Source: Muricauda sp. MAR_2010_75 (GTDB lineage: Bacteria; Bacteroidota; Bacteroidia; Flavobacteriales; Flavobacteriaceae). From it: a DNA stretch of 64,000 nucleotides. This document shows, piece after piece, positions 44,832 to 54,127 of this stretch. Position 1 is the first letter of the stretch. Each line of letters starts with the position of its first letter. The notes under the pieces were generated by a model. It did not search any database. It was not told the origin of the DNA and saw only the letters and a list, made by a program, of their open reading frames with translations. The translations under genes were made by a program, and so were the position numbers. The stretch lies in contig NZ_JQNJ01000001.1 of the NCBI RefSeq assembly GCF_000745185.1, positions 124,001 through 188,000 of the forward strand, read 5' to 3'.

Positions 44832-45635
44832 TTAATTTGCTTTTGGTTCCACAACCAATCCACCTTCAGGTTTGGTATAAAAACCATTAGGTTTTGGTGT
44901 GGTACTTACAGCAGCTTCTTCAAATGAAGCCGTTTCCCTTGGGTCTAAAATATCACGACCCTGGTAATTATACCATGTGATGGACTTTGGTAGCACAACC
45001 CCATTTAAGGTTTGCCAATCGTTATATCGAACCCACCTCACATTATCGGATTTTTCACCACTTCCATAGGTCACTGTATAACCCAACCAAGCCATTTGAT
45101 GAGTCTCTGGGTCAAAATGAAGTATATACTCGTCCTTGGAGGAAGCACCCACTCCAGTTTTAAAGCTTATATGTATACCAGGGTAACTTTTCCCCTCAAA
45201 AATTAAGTCTTGCGTTTCACTGTATGTAATACCATTGTCTGAAAGCAAAAAGGGCATTCCGTAAAAATAGTACATTACGTTATGGTAAAAGGCCGCATTT
45301 CCTTTATAGTTTTCATCGGGATCCAAAAGCCAAATTTCTTTGCCATCATACCCCATCGTATATTGCTTGGTGTCAACCCTGTCCTTTCTGGACCAAAGGT
45401 CCACCGTGTGGGTTTCAGGGTTCTCAGGATTGGGCAGCACAAAACTCAAAGTACGTTGCTTCCTCCATTGCTCTAATCCGCCATGGGCATCAAAAACTTT
45501 GGACAAAGCTTCAGGATATGGTGGTTTAGTTTCTTCGGCTTTCTCTTGGACAGCTTGTTGGGTTTCTTCTTTTTTAGGATTAGGTTTACAGGCCCCAATG
45601 GCCAATGTCAATAAAATGATGGTTATTTTTTTCAT
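44832..45635 (-). CDS. DUF6503 family lipoprotein
   Basis: 267 aa. Lipobox AIGAC, Cys16, then an acidic linker (EETQQAVQEKAEETKPP). FDAHGGLEQWRKQRTLSFVLPNPE and HTVDLWSRKDRV open a LolA/LppX-like beta-sheet fold; HFDPETHQMAWLGYTVTYGS and GVVLPKSITWYNYQGRDI complete it. Matches DUF6503 from memory. The HGG.xxW opening is shared with outer-membrane lipoprotein carrier-like proteins, so lipid binding is a guess. Confidence 0.75.
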   Translation of the reverse strand: MKKITIILLTLAIGACKPNPKKEETQQAVQEKAEETKPPYPEALSKVFDAHGGLEQWRKQRTLSFVLPNPENPETHTVDLWSRKDRVDTKQYTMGYDGKEIWLLDPDENYKGNAAFYHNVMYYFYGMPFLLSDNGITYSETQDLIFEGKSYPGIHISFKTGVGASSKDEYILHFDPETHQMAWLGYTVTYGSGEKSDNVRWVRYNDWQTLNGVVLPKSITWYNYQGRDILDPRETASFEEAAVSTTPKPNGFYTKPEGGLVVEPKAN

Positions 45636-45703
45636 GAAATCAAATTTGTCACTTGGTCGAAAACTCCTTTTTTAAATTACAGGAATCTCTATTTTTGATT
45701 TGT

Positions 45704-46504
45704 ATGGAAGCCAAAATCATAAGCAGTGTCCAAAATCCATTGGTCAAAAAATTATTACAGCTTAAGGAAAAATCCAGGGAGCGAAGAAAGACCGGGCTCT
45801 TTGTTTTAGAAGGGCAACGCGAACTGGAATTGGCTCAAAAAGGTGGGTATACCTTTGATGTCCTGCTCTATTGTCCTGAGATATTACCCCAGCAGGACTT
45901 TAATCCAATTTCAAAAAATTTCAATGCTGAAATCATTCAGGTTTCAAAACAGGTTTATGAAAAAGTAGCCTATCGGGAAACTACCGAAGGTATTTTAGCC
46001 ATCGTCAAAGGAAAAAACCACGCTTTGGAAAATATCCGGTTCACAACTGAAAACCCTTTGGTTTTGGTCGCGGAAGCCCCAGAAAAGCCCGGGAATGTAG
46101 GCGCTTTGCTAAGAACTGCCGATGCTGCGGCTGTTGATGCCGTCTTGATTGCCAACCCAAAGTCGGACCTATACAACCCAAATATCATTCGATCCAGTGT
46201 GGGCTGCGTGTTCACCAATCAAATAGGAATGGGTAGTTCTGACGAAATCATCGGTTTCTTGAAGCAACATCAGATCAAAATCAATTGTGCCGCGCTTACG
46301 GCCTCAAAAAATTACACTGAATGCGATTTTAAAGGTGCCACCGCTATTGTTGTGGGTACTGAGTCAGTCGGGCTTACGGAGGATTGGCTCCAGAATTCCG
46401 ACCAGAACCTAATTATACCGATGCAGGGTGAAATCGACTCCATGAACGTTTCCGTATCGGCGGCAATACTTATATTTGAGGCGAAGCGGCAACGCGGATT
46501 TTAA
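45704..46504 (+). CDS. TrmH/SpoU-family RNA 2'-O-methyltransferase
   Basis: 266 aa from ATG 45704, giving MEAKIISSVQNPLVKKLLQLKEKSRERR, the usual substrate-binding N-terminal domain opening. SPOUT knot motifs: NPLVLVAEAPEKPGNVGALLRTADAAAVDAVL, NPNIIRSSVGCVF, IVVGTESVGLT and IPMQGEIDSMNVSVSAAIL. Target tRNA or rRNA unknown (RlmB, TrmH or similar). Sits 3 nt before the M48 gene. Confidence 0.88.
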   Translation: MEAKIISSVQNPLVKKLLQLKEKSRERRKTGLFVLEGQRELELAQKGGYTFDVLLYCPEILPQQDFNPISKNFNAEIIQVSKQVYEKVAYRETTEGILAIVKGKNHALENIRFTTENPLVLVAEAPEKPGNVGALLRTADAAAVDAVLIANPKSDLYNPNIIRSSVGCVFTNQIGMGSSDEIIGFLKQHQIKINCAALTASKNYTECDFKGATAIVVGTESVGLTEDWLQNSDQNLIIPMQGEIDSMNVSVSAAILIFEAKRQRGF

Positions 46505-46507
46505 GCT

Positions 46508-47740
46508 ATGGAAAAAAACTACTTGTTCTATATTATCCTAATTATTTTGGTGGTGCAGTACTTAATCCATCAAGTGCTGGAATATTTGAATGCGAAACGA
46601 TTCAAATCCACCGTTCCCTCAGAACTTAATGACGTTTTTGATGATGAAGAGTACCAAAAATCCCAGGAATACAAGCTGACCAACTATCGTTTTGGCTTGG
46701 TTTCCGATGGTTTTTCACTTATCCTCACCATTTGTTTTTTGTGGTTTGGCGGGTTTGAATGGGTTGATCAGATCACCCGTTCCATCACCGCGGACACCAT
46801 TCCCATGACTCTGCTGTTCTTTGGTATCATAACATTGGGAAGCGGACTATTGGGCATTCCTTTTTCCTACTACAAAACTTTTGTAATAGAGGATCGCTAC
46901 GGATTCAACAAAACCACTAAGAAATTGTTCCTTTTGGACAAGATTAAATCAGGTGTGCTTACCGCTATTCTTGCCGGAGGCATTTTGTCCCTGTTTATCT
47001 TATTTTACCAGTGGACGGGACCCCATTTTTGGATTTATACCTGGATAATGGTCGGTGTGGTCATCCTTTTTACCAACCTGTTTTACAGTCGGCTCATTGT
47101 TCCCCTTTTCAATAAACAAACTCCTTTGGATGAAGGAAGCTTAAAGAACGCCATTGAAAATTACGCCCAAAAGGTGGGGTTCGAGCTGAAAAACATTTTT
47201 GTGATCGATGGCTCCAAGCGTTCCACAAAAGCCAATGCCTATTTTTCAGGTTTTGGAAAAGAAAAACGGATTACATTGTACGACACTTTGATTCATGATC
47301 TTAGTGAAGAAGAAATTGTGGCCGTTTTAGCCCACGAAGTGGGACATTACAAACGGAAACATATTATTTTTAACCTTACGGTTTCTCTCGCTTTGACCGG
47401 TTTTACGCTCTACATCCTATCGTTGTTCATCAACCATCCGGAGATTTCAAGGGCCATAGGGGTCTCCACACCCAGTTTTCATGCAGGGCTGATAGGATTT
47501 GCACTTTTGTATAGCCCCATTTCTGAAATCACGGGACTTGCCATGAACTATTTGTCCCGGAAATTTGAGTTTCAGGCGGATGACTTCGCCAAAACCACCT
47601 TTGCAGCCACTCCGTTGGTCACCTCGTTGAAAAAGTTATCAAAGAACAGTTTGAGCAACCTAACCCCGCACCCGGCTTATGTGTTCGTGCATTACTCCCA
47701 TCCGCCACTTATAGAACGCATAAGGAACCTAAAGGCATAA
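46508..47740 (+). CDS. Ste24-type M48 family metalloprotease
   Basis: 410 aa. Several membrane spans in the first 215 residues, zinc motif LAHEVGHYKRKH near 277-288, and a second Glu ligand in EFQADDFAK near 355. The overall layout, including KTFVIEDRYGFNKTT, fits CAAX-prenyl-protease-1 like enzymes (HtpX relatives). It probably degrades membrane proteins. Prenylation is not expected here. Coupled to the upstream methyltransferase. Confidence 0.88.
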   Translation: MEKNYLFYIILIILVVQYLIHQVLEYLNAKRFKSTVPSELNDVFDDEEYQKSQEYKLTNYRFGLVSDGFSLILTICFLWFGGFEWVDQITRSITADTIPMTLLFFGIITLGSGLLGIPFSYYKTFVIEDRYGFNKTTKKLFLLDKIKSGVLTAILAGGILSLFILFYQWTGPHFWIYTWIMVGVVILFTNLFYSRLIVPLFNKQTPLDEGSLKNAIENYAQKVGFELKNIFVIDGSKRSTKANAYFSGFGKEKRITLYDTLIHDLSEEEIVAVLAHEVGHYKRKHIIFNLTVSLALTGFTLYILSLFINHPEISRAIGVSTPSFHAGLIGFALLYSPISEITGLAMNYLSRKFEFQADDFAKTTFAATPLVTSLKKLSKNSLSNLTPHPAYVFVHYSHPPLIERIRNLKA

Positions 47741-47746
47741 TTTTTG

Positions 47747-47777
47747 TTGTTTACCAATAAAGATTGTGGTAAATTTA
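47747..47777 (+). promoter_or_regulatory. Promoter of the relA/spoT gene
   Basis: TTG 47747-47749, 20 bases, TAAATTTA 47770-47777; ATG 47785 follows after 7 bases, so the leader is only a few bases. Confidence 0.4.
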
Positions 47778-47784
47778 ATATGCT

Positions 47785-49989
47785 ATGACAGAGGCTGCCA
47801 TTGAAAAAGAGAACAAGGAGATTGCAAAGCAGTACAAAGAATTGCTTCGCATCAGCTATCAAACCTTGACCGACGAGGACAAGAAGTTGATACGCTCTGC
47901 CTTTGATGTGGCCGTGGATGCCCACAAGGACCAAAGGCGAAAATCGGGGGAAGCATATATTTTCCATCCCATTGCCGTGGCCAAGATCGTGGCCTCGAAA
48001 ATTGGTTTGGATGCTGTTTCCATTGCCTCCGCCCTACTCCACGATGTAGTTGAAGACACGCCCTACACCCTGGACGATATCGAGCGCATGTTCGGAGAGA
48101 CCGTAGCTCGAATTGTGGATGGCCTTACCAAGATAGCACACCTAAAGAAGGATAAAGATATTAGTCAGCAAGCGGAAAATTTCCGGAAAATGCTGTTGAC
48201 GCTCCATGATGATGTACGGGTAATCATTATTAAGATTGCAGACCGCTACCACAATATGCTCACCATGGATTCCATGCCGGAGCACAAGCAGGTAAAAATC
48301 GCCTCCGAAACGCTTTATATCTATGCGCCTTTGGCCCATAGGATTGGCCTTTACAATATAAAAACGCATTTAGAGGACCTTGCTTTAAAATATACAGAGC
48401 CCGATGTCTACTATGATATTCAGGCTAAAATTGAGGACACCGAAGAAGCAAACCTAGCTTATATTGAAGCGTTTTCTGATGTCATCCGAAATTCATTGGA
48501 CAAGGAAGGGCTCAATTACCAAATCAAAGGGCGAATGAAGTCTATTTTTTCCATCCGAAGGAAAATGAAGGCTCAGAACATTCCTTTTGATGAGGTATAT
48601 GACAAATTTGCCATTCGAATCATCTATAAATCAGACAGAAAGAACGAAAAGTTCCTGGCTTGGAAAATCTATTCCATCGTAACGGACCATTTTACCCCCA
48701 ATCCCATTCGCTTGAGAGACTGGATTACCTCTCCAAAATCCACTGGGTACGAAGCCCTGCACATTACCGTAATGGGACCCAAGGGAAAATGGGTAGAAGT
48801 ACAAATACGAAGTGAGCGGATGCATGAAATTGCCGAAAAAGGTTACGCGGCCCACTTCAAATACAAGCATGGCGACCAAAAAGAACAGGGAATTGAGGAA
48901 TGGTTGAACCGACTTCAGGAGGCATTGGAAGGTGCCAATGGCAATGCGGTGGATTTTGTGGAAGAGTTCAAGCTTAACTTATACTCCAAGGAAATTTTTG
49001 TCTTTACCCCCAAAGGCGAATTAAAGTCCATGCCCAAAGGAGCGACAGCACTTGATTTTGCCTTTCATATCCATACTGAAATCGGTATGAAAACCCGCGG
49101 TGCCAAGGTGAACGGTAAATTGGTGCCCTTAGGTTCAGAGCTGCAGAGCGGTGATCAGGTAGAGATTATTACTTCGGAAACGGCCAAACCTACCCAAAGC
49201 TGGCTGGATTACGCACAGACGGCAAGGGCTAGATCTAAGATTAAATCTTCACTAAAAGAAGAGAAAAAGAGCGTTGCCGAAGAGGGCAAGGAAATTCTTC
49301 GCCGAAAACTCAAATCCCAGAAAATCAACCTTAACGAGGATACGGTCAACAAATTGGTCACTTATTTTAAATTGAAGACCAGTCTGGATTTGTTCTATCG
49401 TGTGGGTATTGGGGTCATTGACAATGAAAAGTTGAAGGACTTCGCATCCTCATACCATAATGCTTTCCTTAATTTCTTTAAAAACCGTATCCGAAGGACA
49501 CCTGCTCCCAAGGATGTGGATAAGGATGAGATCACCACAAAGTACGACATGCTCGTATTTGGGAAAGAGGAAGAAAAACTGAATTACAAGCTTTCCCAAT
49601 GCTGTAATCCCATTCCGGGTGATGATGTTTTTGGCTTTGTGAGTGTGACCGATGGCATAAAAGTGCACAAAAAGAACTGTCCCAATGCCATTTCGCTCCA
49701 ATCCAATTATGCCTATCGAATCATCAGTGCCAAATGGATTGATTCCACCCAGGAAGAGTTTTCTGTGGACATTCAACTTACAGGAATTGACAACCTGGGA
49801 TTGGTCAATGATATTACCAATATCATTTCGGACAACATGCACGTGAATATGAGAAACCTGAATTTTACGGCCGATGGTGGTACCTTTAAAGGAAAAATAA
49901 CTCTTGTCGTAAAAAACAACAACATCATTAAAAAGTTGATGGACAACTTAAAGCAGGTAGAGGGAATTGACAAAGTGACCAGAATTTAA
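47785..49989 (+). CDS. Bifunctional (p)ppGpp synthetase/hydrolase RelA/SpoT
   Basis: 734 aa, full long RSH. HD hydrolase: AYIFHP (H61) and HDVVEDTPYT (H86, D87, E90, D91) intact. Synthetase: KGRMKSIFSIRRKM and DKFAIRIIYKSD, then SPKSTGYEALHITVMGP. TGS domain about 400-465 (FVFTPKGELKSMPKGATALDFAF), a conserved-cysteine/zinc region with LSQCCNPIPGDDVFGF, and a C-terminal ACT domain (about 655-734). Both activities should be present, so it is the main stringent-response enzyme. Followed by fur and purA; purA is a known ppGpp-inhibited enzyme in other species. Confidence 0.95.
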   Translation: MTEAAIEKENKEIAKQYKELLRISYQTLTDEDKKLIRSAFDVAVDAHKDQRRKSGEAYIFHPIAVAKIVASKIGLDAVSIASALLHDVVEDTPYTLDDIERMFGETVARIVDGLTKIAHLKKDKDISQQAENFRKMLLTLHDDVRVIIIKIADRYHNMLTMDSMPEHKQVKIASETLYIYAPLAHRIGLYNIKTHLEDLALKYTEPDVYYDIQAKIEDTEEANLAYIEAFSDVIRNSLDKEGLNYQIKGRMKSIFSIRRKMKAQNIPFDEVYDKFAIRIIYKSDRKNEKFLAWKIYSIVTDHFTPNPIRLRDWITSPKSTGYEALHITVMGPKGKWVEVQIRSERMHEIAEKGYAAHFKYKHGDQKEQGIEEWLNRLQEALEGANGNAVDFVEEFKLNLYSKEIFVFTPKGELKSMPKGATALDFAFHIHTEIGMKTRGAKVNGKLVPLGSELQSGDQVEIITSETAKPTQSWLDYAQTARARSKIKSSLKEEKKSVAEEGKEILRRKLKSQKINLNEDTVNKLVTYFKLKTSLDLFYRVGIGVIDNEKLKDFASSYHNAFLNFFKNRIRRTPAPKDVDKDEITTKYDMLVFGKEEEKLNYKLSQCCNPIPGDDVFGFVSVTDGIKVHKKNCPNAISLQSNYAYRIISAKWIDSTQEEFSVDIQLTGIDNLGLVNDITNIISDNMHVNMRNLNFTADGGTFKGKITLVVKNNNIIKKLMDNLKQVEGIDKVTRI

Positions 49990-50030
49990 TTTTTAGCTGT
50001 ACCTTTGTGCATTAGCATAGGTAGAAAGCC

Positions 50031-50486
50031 ATGGGAAACAACAAAAATCAGGAAATTGTAAAAAACGTGTTCACCACCTTTCTTGAGGAAAAGGGACACC
50101 GCAAAACCCCTGAACGCTACGCCATTTTACAGGAAATTTATGACAGTGATGATCATTTTGACGTGGAATCCCTCTACATCAAGATGAAAACCAAAAATTA
50201 CCGCGTCAGTCGTGCCACCTTGTACAACACCATTGAGCTTTTACTGGAATGCAAGCTGGTTCGTAAGCACCAATTTGGTAAAAATCAGGCACAATACGAA
50301 AAATCCTATTTTGATCGCCAACACGACCATGTTATTTTAACAGACACTGGTGAAGTTGTTGAATTCTGCGATCCCCGTATCCAATCCATCAAAAAGACTA
50401 TTGAAGAGGTTTTTGACATCAAGATCAACACTCACTCATTGTATTTCTACGGGACCCGAAACAAAGAAGAAAACCTAACTGAATAA
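50031..50486 (+). CDS. Fur-family transcriptional regulator lacking the usual CxxC zinc site
   Basis: 151 aa. Fur/PerR winged helix: [30 protein letters not shown] and [21 protein letters not shown]. The C-terminal domain has [20 protein letters not shown]; most Fur proteins have a CxxC structural zinc site at LTDT, but only two Cys exist in the whole protein. Regulatory metal ligands (HDH, E, H) remain possible. A TACCTTTG at 50000-50007 is a good -7 box, with no clear -33. Lies 12 nt before purA. Confidence 0.88.
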   Translation: MGNNKNQEIVKNVFTTFLEEKGHRKTPERYAILQEIYDSDDHFDVESLYIKMKTKNYRVSRATLYNTIELLLECKLVRKHQFGKNQAQYEKSYFDRQHDHVILTDTGEVVEFCDPRIQSIKKTIEEVFDIKINTHSLYFYGTRNKEENLTE

Positions 50487-50498
50487 CCGAAACATTTC

Positions 50499-51767
50499 AT
50501 GGTAGATTTATTGCTTGGACTCCAATGGGGGGACGAAGGAAAAGGAAAAATTGTTGATGTATTAACCAAGGAATACGATATCATAGCCCGATTTCAAGGA
50601 GGTCCCAACGCAGGACATACCCTGGAGTTTGATGGCATAAAGCACGTTCTACACACCATCCCATCTGGAATTTTCCATGAAAATGCCATCAATATTGTGG
50701 GTAACGGTGTGGTCATAGACCCGGTAATCTTTAAAAAGGAGCTGGACAATTTGGGCAAATTCAATATCGACTTTGTATCCAAACTACTTATTTCTCGAAA
50801 AGCACACCTTATTTTACCCACCCACCGTTTGTTGGATGCTGCTTCTGAGGCCTCCAAAGGAAAGGCCAAAATCGGCTCTACCCTTAAGGGTATTGGACCC
50901 ACCTATATGGACAAAACTGGCCGTAACGGAATGCGCGTAGGTGATTTGGAGTTTGACAACTGGAAGAAAAAATACAGGGCCCTTGCCAACAAGCACGAGT
51001 CCATGATCAATTTCTATAATGTTGACATAGAGTACAATCTGGCAGAACTGGAAGCAGAATTCTGCGAAGGTGTGGAAACACTCAAAAAATTGACCTTTAT
51101 TGATAGTGAAGAATATATTTTTAAGGCGCAGACTGAAGGGAAAAAAATTCTCGCCGAAGGTGCCCAAGGTTCTTTACTTGACATTGATTTTGGAACGTAT
51201 CCGTTTGTAACTTCTTCAAACACAACCGCCGCCGGGGCTTGTACCGGTTTGGGTGTGGCTCCCAATAAAATTGAAAGGGTCTTGGGAATCTTCAAGGCAT
51301 ACACTACCCGTGTGGGCAGCGGCCCATTTCCAACTGAACTTTTTGACAAGGACGGTGAGACCATGGGGCGTGTTGGAAACGAATTTGGTGCCACCACTGG
51401 TAGGCCCAGACGATGTGGTTGGTTGGATCTGGTTGCTCTTAAATATGCAGTCCAAATCAACGGTGTAACCGAACTTATGATGATGAAAGCCGACGTATTG
51501 AGTGGATTCAAAACCATCAAAGTCTGTACCGCCTATAAGTACAAAGGCCAAGAAATACAGCACCTCCCCTATAATATTGAAAGCAAACACGTAACCCCGG
51601 TCTACACAGAAATGAAAGGTTGGGCCAAAGACCTTACCCAAATGGCCAAGGCCGAGGAATTACCTCCCGCACTCAATGATTATATCGCTTTCTTGGAAGA
51701 ACAACTCAATGTACCCATTAAAATTGTTTCTGTAGGACCAGACCGATTGCAGACCATACTTCGGTAA
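50499..51767 (+). CDS. purA: Adenylosuccinate synthetase
   Basis: 422 aa. GLQWGDEGKGKIVD (8-21) is the P-loop, followed by GGPNAGHT, KHVLHTIPSGIF, GTLKGIGPTYMDK and TTTGRPRRCGWLD with the IMP/Asp-binding residues. Converts IMP and Asp to adenylosuccinate with GTP. Good length for the family. Co-oriented 12 nt after the Fur-type gene, so the two may be co-transcribed. Confidence 0.97.
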   Translation: MVDLLLGLQWGDEGKGKIVDVLTKEYDIIARFQGGPNAGHTLEFDGIKHVLHTIPSGIFHENAINIVGNGVVIDPVIFKKELDNLGKFNIDFVSKLLISRKAHLILPTHRLLDAASEASKGKAKIGSTLKGIGPTYMDKTGRNGMRVGDLEFDNWKKKYRALANKHESMINFYNVDIEYNLAELEAEFCEGVETLKKLTFIDSEEYIFKAQTEGKKILAEGAQGSLLDIDFGTYPFVTSSNTTAAGACTGLGVAPNKIERVLGIFKAYTTRVGSGPFPTELFDKDGETMGRVGNEFGATTGRPRRCGWLDLVALKYAVQINGVTELMMMKADVLSGFKTIKVCTAYKYKGQEIQHLPYNIESKHVTPVYTEMKGWAKDLTQMAKAEELPPALNDYIAFLEEQLNVPIKIVSVGPDRLQTILR

Positions 51768-51862
51768 TCCCATTCGGCATTGTTTCTTTTTTTAGTAATT
51801 TTAAAAAGAAGAAAATCACTCAGTGAAGTTTCTTCCGCACTAACTAACTAAACAACGCTGCA

Positions 51863-53977
51863 ATGAACAAACTACTAGCACTCCTATGCTTTGCAGGGAT
51901 TCTCATATCCTGTAGCAAACAAGAAGCCGTAACGCTTTCGGTAACATCTCCCGGAAAAATCAATACTATTGATTTTCAACTCTCAGCCTCGGGAGAACCC
52001 GCATACCTTGTAAGCCACAACGAGAAAATTATCATTGACGCTTCTTCAATGGGTTTTGATTTTAAAGATCAAAAACCACTCAAGAACAATCTGAAACTTA
52101 TAAGTTCAGAAAAAAAGGCCGTTCACAAAACTTGGGAAATGCCCTGGGGGGAGCAAAAAGAAGTCGTTAACGCATACAATGAAATGCTGGTTGAGTTGGA
52201 AGAAGACAATGCACCGCATCGCAAAATCAATATTTATTTTCGGGCGTATGATGATGGTATTGGATTTCGATATGAATTTTTGCCCCAACAAGGTTTGGAC
52301 AGTCTGGTGATCATGGATGAAAACACCGAGTTCCAACTCACTGAAGACTATACAACATGGTGGATTCCGGGAGATTGGGATATTTATGAGCATTTGTACA
52401 ACACCACAAAGGTTTCGGAAATTGATGCCATTTCAAAAAGGGACAATCCCGATCTGGCCCAGACCTACATTCCCGAAAATGCCGTGAACACCCCCGTAAC
52501 CATGCGAGGAAGTGATAGCATTCACCTGAGCTTTCATGAGGCCAATCTTACCGATTATGCAGGCATGACCTTGAAAGTGGATACCGAATCGTTAAAATTG
52601 ACAAGCGAATTGGTAGGATCGGACAGATTGGGGTATAAAGTGAAGAGGGCACTGCCCTTCAAAACACCATGGCGTACCATTCAAGTTGCAGAAAAAGCTA
52701 CCGAGTTGATAGATTCCAAACTCATCGTCAACCTGAACGAACCCAACAAAATTGGAGATGTAAGTTGGTTCAAACCCAAAAAATATGTCGGTATTTGGTG
52801 GGAAATGCACATTGGAAAATCCACTTGGGACTATGCTGGTTCCCAAGACATGAATACCTTCAGCAAAAATTTAAAGCCTACAGGAAAACATGGAGCTACC
52901 ACTGAGAATACCAAAAAGTATATCGATTTTGCAGCAGAGAACAACATCACCGGAGTTTTGGTGGAAGGCTGGAACACCGGTTGGGAACACTGGATTGGCT
53001 TTGAGGACCGCGAAGGGGTTTTTGATTTTGTAACCCCCTATCCGGATTACGATTTGGAAGAACTCAACCAATATGCCAAGGACAAAGGGGTGGAAATCAT
53101 TATGCACCACGAGACTTCGGCAGCACCACGCACCTACGAACAACAATTGGACACCGCTTACCAACTCATGCACAAGCTGGGCATCCATTCCGTAAAAACG
53201 GGATATGTGGGCAAAATAATTCCAAAAGGGGAATACCATCATGGGCAATGGATGGTAAACCATTACCGAAAAGTTTTGGAAACCGGAGCCAAATATCAAG
53301 TGGCCATCAATGCCCATGAACCCATTAAGGCCACTGGAATCCGACGAACCTACCCCAATGCCATTGCCAGGGAAGGTTTGAGAGGGCAGGAATTCAATGC
53401 TTGGTCAGCAGATGGGGGCAATCCCCCCGAACATTTGCCCATTGTGGCTTTTACCAGGATGTTGGCAGGCCCCATAGATTTTACTCCCGGGGTGTTTGAC
53501 ATTACGCTTCCCACCAAAGAAAACAATCGCGTAAGCACCACAATCGCCCAGCAATTGGCCCTCTATGTGGTCATTTACAGCCCTGTACAAATGGCGTGTG
53601 ACCTCCCTGAAAATTATGAAGGTCAACCCGCACTGCAGTTTATTAGGGATGTAGGGGTGGATTGGGACCAAACCGTGGTCTTGAATGGCGAAGTGGGCGA
53701 TTTTGTCACCATTGCACGAAAAGAAAGGGAGACGGGCAATTGGTTTGTGGGAGGAATCACCGATGAAAACAAAAGGAAAATCAGTATTGATTTTGATTTC
53801 TTGGACGAAGGTGTTACATACGATGCCGTTATCTACAAAGATGCTGAAGATGCCCATTATAAGACAAATCCAACGGCCATTACCATTGAAAATATGGAAA
53901 TCAACAAGGGAACTTCCCTCTCCATACCCGTGGCGGAAGGGGGCGGTTTTGCCATTAGTTTGATGCAGAAAAAGTAG
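51863..53977 (+). CDS. Glycoside hydrolase family 97, SusB-type inverting alpha-glucosidase (lipoprotein)
   Basis: 704 aa. Lipobox LISC, Cys17. N-terminal GH97 domain about 25-280, catalytic barrel about 290-600, C-terminal domain thereafter. HHETSA carries E417; NAHEP carries E486; AREGLRGQE carries E504 and E510. The spacing 69/18/6 equals that of Glu439, Glu508, Glu526 and Glu532 recalled for Bacteroides SusB, the inverting alpha-glucosidase group, rather than the retaining group with an Asp nucleophile. No SusC/SusD pair or other polysaccharide genes are beside it, so it is a stand-alone gene. Confidence 0.92.
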   Translation: MNKLLALLCFAGILISCSKQEAVTLSVTSPGKINTIDFQLSASGEPAYLVSHNEKIIIDASSMGFDFKDQKPLKNNLKLISSEKKAVHKTWEMPWGEQKEVVNAYNEMLVELEEDNAPHRKINIYFRAYDDGIGFRYEFLPQQGLDSLVIMDENTEFQLTEDYTTWWIPGDWDIYEHLYNTTKVSEIDAISKRDNPDLAQTYIPENAVNTPVTMRGSDSIHLSFHEANLTDYAGMTLKVDTESLKLTSELVGSDRLGYKVKRALPFKTPWRTIQVAEKATELIDSKLIVNLNEPNKIGDVSWFKPKKYVGIWWEMHIGKSTWDYAGSQDMNTFSKNLKPTGKHGATTENTKKYIDFAAENNITGVLVEGWNTGWEHWIGFEDREGVFDFVTPYPDYDLEELNQYAKDKGVEIIMHHETSAAPRTYEQQLDTAYQLMHKLGIHSVKTGYVGKIIPKGEYHHGQWMVNHYRKVLETGAKYQVAINAHEPIKATGIRRTYPNAIAREGLRGQEFNAWSADGGNPPEHLPIVAFTRMLAGPIDFTPGVFDITLPTKENNRVSTTIAQQLALYVVIYSPVQMACDLPENYEGQPALQFIRDVGVDWDQTVVLNGEVGDFVTIARKERETGNWFVGGITDENKRKISIDFDFLDEGVTYDAVIYKDAEDAHYKTNPTAITIENMEINKGTSLSIPVAEGGGFAISLMQKK

Positions 53978-54127
53978 AAACAACCCCATACGTTTCCAAT
54001 GAACGAGGTAATTCTTGCCTCCAATGGATAAATTGGTTAGGAAAATATAGTGAGGAGCTCAATTCCCAAAGCTTTCTAAAGGCTATATGCCACTTTACTT
54101 AAAAACCCTACTTTTGGGCAAAATTCT

